A stretch of DNA of 64,000 bases from PVC group bacterium (GTDB taxonomy: Bacteria > Verrucomicrobiota > Kiritimatiellia > CAIKKV01 > CAITUY01): positions 1-64,000 of the forward strand of contig CAMBRF010000004.1 of the NCBI GenBank assembly GCA_945870225.1, read 5' to 3'. The translations under genes were made by a program, and so were the position numbers. The notes under the pieces were generated by a model that did no database searches, had not been told where the DNA came from, and saw only the letters and a program-made list of their open reading frames with translations. This document shows, piece after piece, positions 44,120 through 52,422 of this stretch. Position 1 is the stretch's first letter; every line of letters begins with the position of its first letter.

Positions 44120-45127
44120 ATGGCTTGGACTCAACAACTGATCAGAACACTTTCGGGGGGGGCGATCCTGTTGGGTGCCGTTTCTGGCGCCACCTTGCCC
44201 GTATCGGCCACGCCTGCGGCCCCACCCCGGATCGAAACTTTCGATTCCGGACCGGTATCGGTCACCTTTACGCTTGAGCCCCCCGTTGTCCAACTCGATC
44301 GCGACACACTCCTGTCCATCCGCATTGCCGCCCCCACCAATCTTTCAGTCACGCTCCCCGCCGTGGATTCGCGGTTGAATGGATTTGTCGTGGCTGGCTC
44401 GTATGACAGCCCCCCCGAAACCCGAAACGGGTCGATGCGGCAGGAACGACACATTCGGCTGACCCCACACCTGTCTCCTCAGTACCGTATCAGTCCCGTG
44501 GCCATTCTCGTCAAATCCGGCCTCACTGAAAGCTGGTTCCCCACCCGTCCGATCGTGCTCGACGCCGCCCCCATCGTCAAGGGACCGCCTGGCAGGGATA
44601 TCGCGGGGCCACGGAGTCCGGTCCCCATTCGGCCGGGACTGAAAACCATCGTCGGATATCTTGTTGGAGTGCTGGTGATCGGCGCGCTCATTTACGGGAT
44701 CTGGCGGGCCGCCCGGCATGTGCAGCGTGCGGTAAAACTGCGCCGCATGTCACCACGGGAACGGGCCTTGCATGAACTGGCCGAACTTCTGGCCCGCGAT
44801 CTGGTGGGCCGGGAACAGGTCAAGGATTTCTACTTTGAACTGACCATGATCGTAAGAGCCTACATTGAGCGCGCACACGCCATCCGGGCACCTGAACAAA
44901 CAACAGAGGAGTTCCTTCTCGCCGTCAGCCGGGATCCCCGTTTTATCCCTGAGGTCGTTGGCCGACTACGCACATTCCTCCAGGCGGCAGACATGGTCAA
45001 GTATGCCGCCTATCGGCCCGATCAACCGACCGTCGATCAAGCGCTTTCAACCGCCCAAAACTACATTGAAACCGACGCGGAGACCCCGCTTCCCAACAAC
45101 CCACACCCCGTACCCCTCAACTCTTGA
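44120..45127 (+). CDS. BatD-like/DUF4381-type membrane protein
   Basis: The 335-residue protein starts with a signal peptide (about 1-30, ending near VSATPA). A beta-sandwich follows (about 36-165), then one transmembrane helix (IVGYLVGVLVIGALIYGIW, about 175-195) and a cytoplasmic helical domain. In that domain, LHELAELLARDLVGREQVKD and VRAYIERAHAIRAPEQTTEE are typical of the DUF4381/BatD tail. Its position between the DUF58 and batA genes fits. It starts 1 bp after the DUF58 stop. Confidence 0.82.
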   Translation: MAWTQQLIRTLSGGAILLGAVSGATLPVSATPAAPPRIETFDSGPVSVTFTLEPPVVQLDRDTLLSIRIAAPTNLSVTLPAVDSRLNGFVVAGSYDSPPETRNGSMRQERHIRLTPHLSPQYRISPVAILVKSGLTESWFPTRPIVLDAAPIVKGPPGRDIAGPRSPVPIRPGLKTIVGYLVGVLVIGALIYGIWRAARHVQRAVKLRRMSPRERALHELAELLARDLVGREQVKDFYFELTMIVRAYIERAHAIRAPEQTTEEFLLAVSRDPRFIPEVVGRLRTFLQAADMVKYAAYRPDQPTVDQALSTAQNYIETDAETPLPNNPHPVPLNS

Positions 45128-46158
45128 TGAACTTTGGAAATCCATACTACCTGCTCCTGCTGATCCCCCAGTTGGCGGCGATCTGGTTTATTTACCGCCG
45201 AAGGGCGACGCAGGCCCTGATCTTTGCCCCGTTCCACCGTCTGCCGACCTCCCGGGCAACGTGGCGCACTCGCCTGCGCCCGCTGGCCCCAGTCCTCTAC
45301 CTGCTGGGACTGGCGTTGGCTATCCTTGCCCTGGCGCGGCCACAGACGGTTTTCTCCCGAACTGTCAGGCGTTCCGATGCCATTGCCATCCAGATGGTTG
45401 TCGACTGCTCCGGCTCCATGCAGGCACTGGACTTCGCCACCCCCGACAACCAGCGCACCCGGCTTGATGTGGTCAAGGAAACATTCGCCAAGTTTATCGC
45501 CACCCGCCCCGGCGACCTGATCGGCCTGATTACGTTCGGAGGCTTCGCCTCCAGCCGTGCCCCCCTTACCCTCGACCATGAGGCCCTGCTTCACAGCCTC
45601 CGCGGCGTCGAAACCGCTCGCGAACAGTTCAGCGCCGACGGCCAGCTTATCAACCAGGAGGAAATGCTGACGGCGATCGGGGATGCTCTGGCCACGGCCT
45701 GTGCCCGGCTCGAAAGCACAGCGGTCAAATCAAGAATTGTCGTCCTCCTCTCCGATGGAGAATCGAATACCGGCATCATCAAACCCGACGATGCCGTCAA
45801 GGCTGCCAAGGCCCTCGGCGTCAAGGTGTACACCATCGGTGTGGGCTCAACGGGCATTGCTCCCTTCCTGGCCCGTGATGCCTTCGGGCGCCGGGTCATC
45901 GCCCAGGCCGAGGTAAGACTTGATGAAGAACTGCTCAGGTCGATCGCCGGCACTACCGGCGGCGAATACTTCAACGTCACCGATCCCAAGGGCCTGAGCA
46001 ACGTCATGGCAAGGATCTCCAAGCTTGAAAAGACCACCATTAACACGGACCAGTACAATCGGTATGAAGAGCATTTTCTGAACTTTCTCATCCCGGGGCT
46101 GATTTTGATCGGCCTCGGCGCCATGGTGAACGCCTGGCTGGGGAAAACGATTATTTGA
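45127..46158 (+). CDS. batA: BatA-like VWA membrane protein
   Basis: The 343-residue protein has an N-terminal hydrophobic pair of helices, a von Willebrand A domain and a C-terminal transmembrane helix (FLIPGLILIGLGAMVNAWLG). The metal-ion-dependent adhesion site DCSGSMQALDF is intact, with TFGGFASSRAPLT and LLSDGESNTG as further VWA landmarks. It probably assembles with the other Bat proteins at the cytoplasmic membrane. The ATG at 45127 overlaps the previous stop (TGATG); the TTG one codon upstream is less likely. Confidence 0.92.
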   Translation: MNFGNPYYLLLLIPQLAAIWFIYRRRATQALIFAPFHRLPTSRATWRTRLRPLAPVLYLLGLALAILALARPQTVFSRTVRRSDAIAIQMVVDCSGSMQALDFATPDNQRTRLDVVKETFAKFIATRPGDLIGLITFGGFASSRAPLTLDHEALLHSLRGVETAREQFSADGQLINQEEMLTAIGDALATACARLESTAVKSRIVVLLSDGESNTGIIKPDDAVKAAKALGVKVYTIGVGSTGIAPFLARDAFGRRVIAQAEVRLDEELLRSIAGTTGGEYFNVTDPKGLSNVMARISKLEKTTINTDQYNRYEEHFLNFLIPGLILIGLGAMVNAWLGKTII

Positions 46159-46176
46159 CTATTACGTTGTGGTACG

Positions 46177-46248
46177 CGACGCATTGCGTCGCATCTTGGG
46201 GAGGGACGGCGTGTCGCCGTCCGCGGCGCGCAGCATGCGCGCCCTCCC
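46177..46248. repeat. REP-like cluster of perfect hairpins
   Basis: Three compact palindromes follow one another: CGACGC-ATT-GCGTCG (46177-46191), GACGGCG-TGT-CGCCGTC (46205-46221) and GGCGCGC-AGCAT-GCGCGCC (46225-46243). GGGAGGG (46199-46205) and CCCTCCC (46242-46248) close the last two into a cruciform. This is the form of a REP or extragenic palindromic element; there is no U-tract. It separates batA from batBC. Confidence 0.7.
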
Positions 46249-46291
46249 ATGGTTTTCGGGTAAAGCCCGCGCTGAGTAAAGGGTAACAGAC

Positions 46292-48949
46292 ATGATGTCG
46301 CTTCAGTTCCAGTATCCGTGGGTGCTTGGCCTGATCTGGCTGGCCCCTGTTGCCGGCATTCTCTGGCACATCATGATTGTTCGCCGGCCGGCGGGAAAAG
46401 GTCTTGTTTCTCCTGCCATGACGACACGCCTCGCCCCGCCACCCTCACCCAATCGCCAACGGTGGCAAATGGCGCTCATGGTCACCGGCCTTCTTTTCGG
46501 CATCATCGCCGCCGCTCGCCCCCAGTGGGGACAGCAAGAGGAAACGGTTTACCAGCGTGGCCGTGATCTTTTGATGGTCCTCGATGTCTCCCGCTCCATG
46601 CTCTCCACGGATGTCCATCCCAGTCGGCTCGGACGGGCCAAAGTGGACCTGCTGGACCTAGTACGGCAATTGGGCGGCGACCGCGTGGGGTTGCTCGCGT
46701 TCCGCGGCCGACCGATCCTTCTCTGCCCGTTAACCACGGATTACGGGTTCTTCACCCAAATTCTGGAAGGCACAAGCGTCGACTCCGCTCCGGCTGGGGA
46801 AACCGATATCGGGGATGCACTACTGGAGGCCATGAAATCCCTTGAGGGGGATGAAGGCTCCCACCGGGCCATCATCCTGGTCTCGGACGGCGAAGATCTG
46901 GCCGGCAAAATGGACGCCGCCATTACCAAGGCCCGTGAGGGGCATGTCCCCATCTTCACCGTGGGCTTCGGCAGCAGTGAAGGGGCCCGGGTCCCCTCCC
47001 CGCTCGGCAAGAAGGAGTTTCTCAACTATCAGGGTCAGCCCGTCCTTTCCAAGCTGAACAATGAGCTCATGCGGGACATTGCCGAAAAAACGGGCGGCGC
47101 TTATGTTCCGGTTGGTTTGGCAAATGTTAAATTGGGCGATTTGTACCGGAATCACTTGAGCCGCATCGCCGCCCGCGATCTGGAAGAATCGGTGCAGCAT
47201 CGTTATATCGAGCGTTACCAGTCACTCCTCTTCATCGCCGTTCTGTGTTTTCTGGCCGCCTGCTTCCTCAGCCGCGGACAGCGGCTTTCACGTTCCATCC
47301 TCCCCGTCTCCAGGGCCGCACCGCTGAAGCAGCTGATGCTTTGCCTGGTGTTTGGTGCAGGAATGGCAGCGTCCACCCAGGCTATGACCAATATCGAGGC
47401 CACCGTTGTTTCCACCAACACTCCGCCGGGTCGGGAAGGCGCCCGTTATGCACAACGGCTTTACCTTCTTGGGAAATACAGGGACGCCGCCGCCGCGTAC
47501 AAGATTGCCGCGCAGACGGCGGCACAGGCCTCACGTGATGACTATCTGTACAACGCCGGTTGCTCCCTCTACAAGGCCGGTGATTTCGAGCAGGCCGCCG
47601 ATGTATTCCGGTCATTGGGCGCTCTGGAGGGAAATCAAGGGTTGGCCACCGCCTATAACCTGGGCTGTTCGCTCTTTCAGCTGGCGTCCATCCCTCCTGC
47701 CAAGCAGACCGGTTCGCCCGATCCTGAGGCGCTGGAATCGCGAGTTCAAGCCCTGAAACAATCCGCCGCCGCCTTCCAGAAATCTCTGCGCCTCGCCCCG
47801 GAGGATAAAGCCGGACGACAGAATCTTGGGGTGGTCGCCGGCATGATGGATGAAGCGGTCGAACAATCCAAGATTGCCCGTCTGATGGCAAAGTATGGGC
47901 AGACACCGCCCGGTGTTTTGGCGGATAGGATGCTTCTGCAGCAACGGAAGCTGATTCGCGATATTCCCATCGTCTTGACCAACAACAGCCCCAAGCTGAT
48001 CGATCAGTTGGAGCAACTGGGCGTCGAACAGGAGGAAACCGCCGACCTGATGATCCCTCTGAAGGGCAAACTCCTGCAAGCCATGTCGCAGGCGCAGTCT
48101 GCGGGAAGCGTCACCAATGCTCAGGAGAAAATGGCCCAACTCAATGCCTTCGCCGAGTCCATCCGGGACCGGATGCAGGCCTCTTCCATGGCGCTGCGGG
48201 ATCTGGATCGAAACGCGCTCAATGATGCCGCCCGGGCTGAAGCCGCCACCTACACCCTCTGGAAAGGAGTGGCAGGGCCTGATCAATTGCTGCGCGAGGA
48301 TATCCAGCGCCAAACCAACGCCATGTCCCTCGCCGAAGCCAGACCGAGCACGCCGACGGAAAGCTGGGCCCAAACCGTCCTCACCCAACAGAACGAGGCC
48401 ATGGAACTGACCTCTCTCTTCGGGCAACGGTTTGAGGCCTCCGTGCCTCCGGAAGGAATGAGCGCGCCGGCCGCCGCGCCTGGCAGCCAGTCGGCAGGAA
48501 GCGAAACCAATGCTCCTGAAAAACTTATCACACCGGAAACCCGCCGCGTAATCCTGGATCTTACCGCCCAGGCAAAAACCCTGCAGCAGTCTGCCGTCGC
48601 CCTGCTCACCTCGCAGCCGGTGACCTCACTGGAGTCACAACGCAAGGCCTATGCGGTTTTGAAGGAAATTGAAAAACTCCTTCCCAAAGAGAAGCAACCG
48701 CAGCAGAATCAGAAGGAAAACAAGCCGGACCAGAAACAGGACCCGCAGGGGCAGAAGCCTCCGCCGCCCAAGGAAGAGCCCAAGCAGAAACCTGAGCCCA
48801 AGCCGCAGGAACCGAAAAAGGATGAGATGTCCCCTGATGACGTGAAGCGCATGCTGGAAAAAGCCATGCAACGGGAAAAGGAGCATGAGCAGGAAAAGCG
48901 TGAACGTGACGCCTACAGACCTCTGTCACCAGGCGAGAGAGACTGGTAG
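46292..48949 (+). CDS. BatB-BatC fusion: VWA domain plus TPR protein
   Basis: This 885-residue protein joins two Bat proteins that are separate in Bacteroides. Residues about 1-340 are BatB-like: two N-terminal helices, a VWA domain with LMVLDVSRSMLSTD (metal site) and LVSDGEDLAGKM, and a transmembrane helix. Residues about 365-560 are BatC-like TPR repeats (AAAAYKIAAQTAAQ, YNAGCSLYKAGDFEQAADVF). A long helical region and a Pro/Gln/Lys-rich tail (about 800-885) follow. AAGGGT precedes the ATG at 46292. It probably recruits partners on the outer face of the membrane. Confidence 0.88.
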   Translation: MMSLQFQYPWVLGLIWLAPVAGILWHIMIVRRPAGKGLVSPAMTTRLAPPPSPNRQRWQMALMVTGLLFGIIAAARPQWGQQEETVYQRGRDLLMVLDVSRSMLSTDVHPSRLGRAKVDLLDLVRQLGGDRVGLLAFRGRPILLCPLTTDYGFFTQILEGTSVDSAPAGETDIGDALLEAMKSLEGDEGSHRAIILVSDGEDLAGKMDAAITKAREGHVPIFTVGFGSSEGARVPSPLGKKEFLNYQGQPVLSKLNNELMRDIAEKTGGAYVPVGLANVKLGDLYRNHLSRIAARDLEESVQHRYIERYQSLLFIAVLCFLAACFLSRGQRLSRSILPVSRAAPLKQLMLCLVFGAGMAASTQAMTNIEATVVSTNTPPGREGARYAQRLYLLGKYRDAAAAYKIAAQTAAQASRDDYLYNAGCSLYKAGDFEQAADVFRSLGALEGNQGLATAYNLGCSLFQLASIPPAKQTGSPDPEALESRVQALKQSAAAFQKSLRLAPEDKAGRQNLGVVAGMMDEAVEQSKIARLMAKYGQTPPGVLADRMLLQQRKLIRDIPIVLTNNSPKLIDQLEQLGVEQEETADLMIPLKGKLLQAMSQAQSAGSVTNAQEKMAQLNAFAESIRDRMQASSMALRDLDRNALNDAARAEAATYTLWKGVAGPDQLLREDIQRQTNAMSLAEARPSTPTESWAQTVLTQQNEAMELTSLFGQRFEASVPPEGMSAPAAAPGSQSAGSETNAPEKLITPETRRVILDLTAQAKTLQQSAVALLTSQPVTSLESQRKAYAVLKEIEKLLPKEKQPQQNQKENKPDQKQDPQGQKPPPPKEEPKQKPEPKPQEPKKDEMSPDDVKRMLEKAMQREKEHEQEKRERDAYRPLSPGERDW

Positions 48950-48953
48950 CATC

Positions 48954-51524
48954 ATGTTAAGGGTCATGGGTCTCCAATGTGGACGAGGCGTCTCACCTCG
49001 TTGGAAGCGACGGGATGCCGCTTCTACTCTCCTGCTTTTTTGCCTGCTCTCAAGTTCCGTTTTCGCCGGGCCAACGCTCGAAATCAATGCCGGTCGTGAC
49101 AAGGTTTATCTGGGCGAATCCTTCCTTCTTGAAGTCAAGGTAGGCGGCTCGAACCAGGCTACCCCCCCGGATCTCTCGCGAATTCAGGGATGCCGATTAA
49201 CCCTTCTGGGCAATCAGGATATCAGCCAGCAATACTACATCCGAGTTAATGGCCAGACCCGGCGCGAGGGATTCATCGGCCGCAGCTACACCTACAAACT
49301 GACCCCCTTGCAGGCCGGCAAACTTGAAACGGGTCCGGTAACCGTCGACATCGACGGCAAAAGGCTTTCAGGAACCGGACCGGCCATCACGGTGACCGGC
49401 GTCGAACAGCAGGATATTGTCTCGATCTCCGTCAGCGCCTCACTGGATACCGTTCTCGTTGATGAGCCATTCGAAATACAGGTGAAAGTCCGCATCCGGG
49501 GCTTGCCGGGAGTCTATGCCGATACGGACCCTCTGATCCCATCCGCCGCGCCGAACCTGAATGTCCCCTTCATGAGCGGGGCGGCTCCTGACGGGCTCAA
49601 AGGCCCCGATATTCGCGCCCTGCTGAACGGACGGCTCGTAAGCGGCAATCAACCTGGTTTCACCCTTAACGACTACACGGTTCAAAACGATCCTTCCGGT
49701 TTTGGTTTCTTTTTCGACAATCAATCGGTTCCCGCCCGCTTCCGGCTTGACCGGCACCCGCTTGATGAAAACGGTGTGCATTATTTTGAATACCGGTTCG
49801 CCCTGAATTACACAGGAGAAGCCGAGGGGGCCTACACCTTCGGCCCGGTGGTTTTCAAGGGGTCTGTTCCCACCAACGTCAATGCGCAGGGCGTGGCGGG
49901 CAACATGGATATCTTTGCGGTGGGCCCCGCAGCCATCGTGCGTGTGGTGCCACCGCCGGAGGCCGACCGCCCCGAATCCTATATTGGAGCGATCGGGAGC
50001 AATCTCGCAGTCACCGCAGCACTGGATGCCCAGACCTGCCGCGTGGGCGACCCGCTCGAACTCACGCTCTCCATCGGCGGGGGCATTCAAATGAATAATA
50101 TTCGACCCCCGAAACTGAGTTTTCAAACCAACGTGGTCGACCGTTTTGAAATCTACGATGACACCGTCAAAACGGCAAAACGGGACGGACAGCGGCAGTA
50201 TATCTATACCTTGCGACCCCGCCAGCCTGGCGCCTTCGAGCTGCCGGCAATCGAGGTATCCTACTACGATGCCGCCCTTCACAGGTACCGAACCGTCACG
50301 ACCGTTCCCATTCCCCTCAAGGTTCGACAGGCCACGGAGGTTACCGCGTCTCAGGTCATCGGCGGATCAACCAATACGCTGGTGCTCTCGCATAAAAAAG
50401 AAGAAGTCCGGATGCAGCCCGCTGGAATACGGTGTGACCCTCTCGCCGCCGAACCCGCCTCTCTGACCGGCCCTACCGCCACCGTTGTTCTCCTGTTTGC
50501 AGCCGGCCCCGCGGTCTTCCTGGCCGTCTGGCTTAACGGTTTATATCGGCGTCATCGTCCGGGTCTTGCCCGCGCCTTGAGACGGCGAAAGGCCTTCTCA
50601 AGGGCTTGTCGTCGTTTGCACGCGGCTCCGACGGCTCAGGCGGAGTTTCATACAACGGTCTGCCAGACCCTCCGACAATACCTTGCCGACCGGTTGGATC
50701 GCCCCACGGAGTCCACCACACCCGGCGAAGCGCGCCAACTTCTGATCGCAAGCGGGATTGTCCCGGAATTGGCCGAGCGGTTCGCTGAAATCATGCAGGC
50801 TCACTTCAACGCCGCATTCAGCAAGGGGTCAGCTCCCGACCTCGCTCGGGTCAAAGCCGTTGTGGCGGATATTGAGCGCGCCTGGTCGGGAAGGCGTCCA
50901 GGTTCACCCCGCCCCTCCGCTTCCCTGGCCCTCTTGCTGTTAGCCGGAGGAGTGATGGCCCTGACTCGCCCCGCATCCGCCTCAACCCTCGCAGAGCGGG
51001 AGTTCCTCCTGAACGAGGCCAACAGTCGAATGGCCTCGGCCGTCACTCCGTCCGATTTTCTGGCCGCCGCCTCGGTTTATCAGAAACTGGCTGATCGGGG
51101 AGTGCGGAATTCCACAGTCTTTTTCAATGAGGGAACGGCCCTGCTGCTGGCGGAGAAATACGCCGATGCCGTCCAGGTGTTACTCCGCGCGGAACGCTAT
51201 GAAGGCAGTGCCCCGGATATCCGCCGCAACCTCACCATCGCCCTGGGCTGCCGGGAAGGACTGAAAGCGCCGCTGACTCCATGGAATCGGGTCGTACTCT
51301 TCTGGCATTACGGGCTGCCCTGCCGCACGCGACTACTCATCGTGGCCCTGGCATTCTCATTTTTCTGGCTGGCTGGCGTACTGCGGCTGGTAGGCTCAAT
51401 AAGCCGGTCCAACATCCTGGCCCTGCTGGCCTTGGGCCTTCTAGCCCTCTTTGGATCCAGTGTCCTCACCACGATCCAACAGGAAAGCAGTGCGCACACC
51501 CCCCCCACCCTGCTCGCTCGTTGA
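48954..51524 (+). CDS. BatD-BatE fusion membrane protein
   Basis: The 856-residue protein begins with a signal segment (STLLLFCLLSSSVFA). Repeated Ig-like beta-sandwiches of the BatD/oxygen-tolerance type follow (about 45-500, for example VYLGESFLLEVKV, DTVLVDEPFEIQVKV, CRVGDPLELTLSI). A transmembrane helix (about 510-530) and a helical domain follow. After a second hydrophobic segment, a TPR-like BatE part (FFNEGTALLLAEKYADAVQV) leads to two C-terminal helices. The ATG at 48954 is 4 bp after the batBC stop. It completes the Bat operon. Confidence 0.85.
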   Translation: MLRVMGLQCGRGVSPRWKRRDAASTLLLFCLLSSSVFAGPTLEINAGRDKVYLGESFLLEVKVGGSNQATPPDLSRIQGCRLTLLGNQDISQQYYIRVNGQTRREGFIGRSYTYKLTPLQAGKLETGPVTVDIDGKRLSGTGPAITVTGVEQQDIVSISVSASLDTVLVDEPFEIQVKVRIRGLPGVYADTDPLIPSAAPNLNVPFMSGAAPDGLKGPDIRALLNGRLVSGNQPGFTLNDYTVQNDPSGFGFFFDNQSVPARFRLDRHPLDENGVHYFEYRFALNYTGEAEGAYTFGPVVFKGSVPTNVNAQGVAGNMDIFAVGPAAIVRVVPPPEADRPESYIGAIGSNLAVTAALDAQTCRVGDPLELTLSIGGGIQMNNIRPPKLSFQTNVVDRFEIYDDTVKTAKRDGQRQYIYTLRPRQPGAFELPAIEVSYYDAALHRYRTVTTVPIPLKVRQATEVTASQVIGGSTNTLVLSHKKEEVRMQPAGIRCDPLAAEPASLTGPTATVVLLFAAGPAVFLAVWLNGLYRRHRPGLARALRRRKAFSRACRRLHAAPTAQAEFHTTVCQTLRQYLADRLDRPTESTTPGEARQLLIASGIVPELAERFAEIMQAHFNAAFSKGSAPDLARVKAVVADIERAWSGRRPGSPRPSASLALLLLAGGVMALTRPASASTLAEREFLLNEANSRMASAVTPSDFLAAASVYQKLADRGVRNSTVFFNEGTALLLAEKYADAVQVLLRAERYEGSAPDIRRNLTIALGCREGLKAPLTPWNRVVLFWHYGLPCRTRLLIVALAFSFFWLAGVLRLVGSISRSNILALLALGLLALFGSSVLTTIQQESSAHTPPTLLAR

Positions 51525-51630
51525 AAAAACAAGGTTCAAGACCGCTCGGTGAGCCGCCATGGCTGGCGAGCGGCTGACTTACCCTGTCGCGTCACACGAT
51601 GCGGCACATTTTCGGGCACCTCGCCTGCTG

Positions 51631-51660
51631 TTGTCCACTTCGTGTTTCCTGTGTTATGCT
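51631..51660 (+). promoter_or_regulatory. Candidate sigma-70 promoter of the Fe-S/DUF116 pair
   Basis: TTGTCC (51631-51636), 18 bp, then TATGCT (51655-51660). It lies 31 bp before the TTG start of the Fe-S protein gene, downstream of the Bat operon. Confidence 0.4.
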
Positions 51661-51690
51661 TACGTCCGTTTAGAACACTGGGGTGAAGCC

Positions 51691-52422
51691 TTGAATGAAT
51701 CGAAACTGATCCTGGTCTGCAATTGCGTTCATCGGAACGTGATCCCTGCCGCCGTCAAACAGCATGTACTCGACAGCCTGAAAGCAGCCGGCAGGCCAGT
51801 CACGGTTGTGGCTGATCTCTGCGGGATGGCGGCGTCGAAAGATCCGATCCTGACGACCTTGACCGCCGACCGTAACCCCATCGTGCTTGCCTGTCATCCC
51901 CGCGCCGTGAAATGGCTCCTGCACGCCGTCGGCATCGATCCCCTTCCCGCTTCACTCCGCCTTCTGAATCTCCGGACCGAACCCGCCGAGACAATTCTGG
52001 CTCAACTCGGCATCCCCCCCTCACCCCTCACCCCTCACCCCTCAACCATTAACCATCAACCATCAACCATCCCCTCCCCCTGGATCCCTTGGTTCCCCGT
52101 CATTGATTATGATCGCTGCGTTCAATGCCGCCAATGTGTGAGCTTCTGCCCGTTTGGAGTCTATACGGTTCAGGAGGAACGCATCATCGTCACTGCGCCG
52201 CAGAACTGTAAGGATAACTGCCCCGCCTGCGCCCGGATGTGCCCCCAGCAGGCGATCATCTTTCCCAAAGCCGGGGAAGTTCCCATCGACGGATCGGAGG
52301 TCAGCGCCGATCCCCTTCACGCCGCCCGACCCGGGAACACGACCCGTGATCAAGCCCCGGACGGAGGCGATATCCATGCGGTCCTCGCCAAACGGAAACT
52401 CAAGCTGAAGGCACGGTCATGA
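51691..52422 (+). CDS. Cys-rich domain plus two-cluster ferredoxin protein
   Basis: The 243-residue protein has an N-terminal alpha/beta domain (about 1-100) with Cys10, Cys12, Cys44 and Cys68. A low-complexity linker (about 110-128) is encoded by 7-bp tandem repeats. A ferredoxin domain follows with two [4Fe-4S] motifs: CVQCRQCVSFCP (Cys143, 146, 149, 153) and CKDNCPACARMCP (Cys173, 177, 180, 184). TTG at 51691, 7 nt after GGGG, is the likely start; the longer ATG reading (51559) precedes the promoter. It is coupled by an ATGA overlap to the DUF116-polyprenyl synthase gene. Electron transfer to that partner is inferred. Confidence 0.7.
   Translation: MNESKLILVCNCVHRNVIPAAVKQHVLDSLKAAGRPVTVVADLCGMAASKDPILTTLTADRNPIVLACHPRAVKWLLHAVGIDPLPASLRLLNLRTEPAETILAQLGIPPSPLTPHPSTINHQPSTIPSPWIPWFPVIDYDRCVQCRQCVSFCPFGVYTVQEERIIVTAPQNCKDNCPACARMCPQQAIIFPKAGEVPIDGSEVSADPLHAARPGNTTRDQAPDGGDIHAVLAKRKLKLKARS
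52017..52072 (+). repeat. Eight 7-bp tandem repeats inside the Fe-S protein gene
   Basis: Four CCCCTCA units (52017-52044) are followed by four ACCATCA-type units (52045-52072: ACCATTA, ACCATCA, ACCATCA, ACCATCC). The unit is not a multiple of three, so gain or loss of one copy would shift the reading frame ahead of the ferredoxin domain. Confidence 0.9.

Noticed and set aside
48960-49000. Small palindrome CGAGG-N7-CCTCG near the batDE start as another REP element
   Set aside because: The stem is only 5 bp, is in coding sequence, and does not match the 46199-46248 element well enough.
52017-52072. Repeat array as a CRISPR
   Set aside because: The units are 7 bp, directly adjacent, without spacers, and lie inside a coding sequence.
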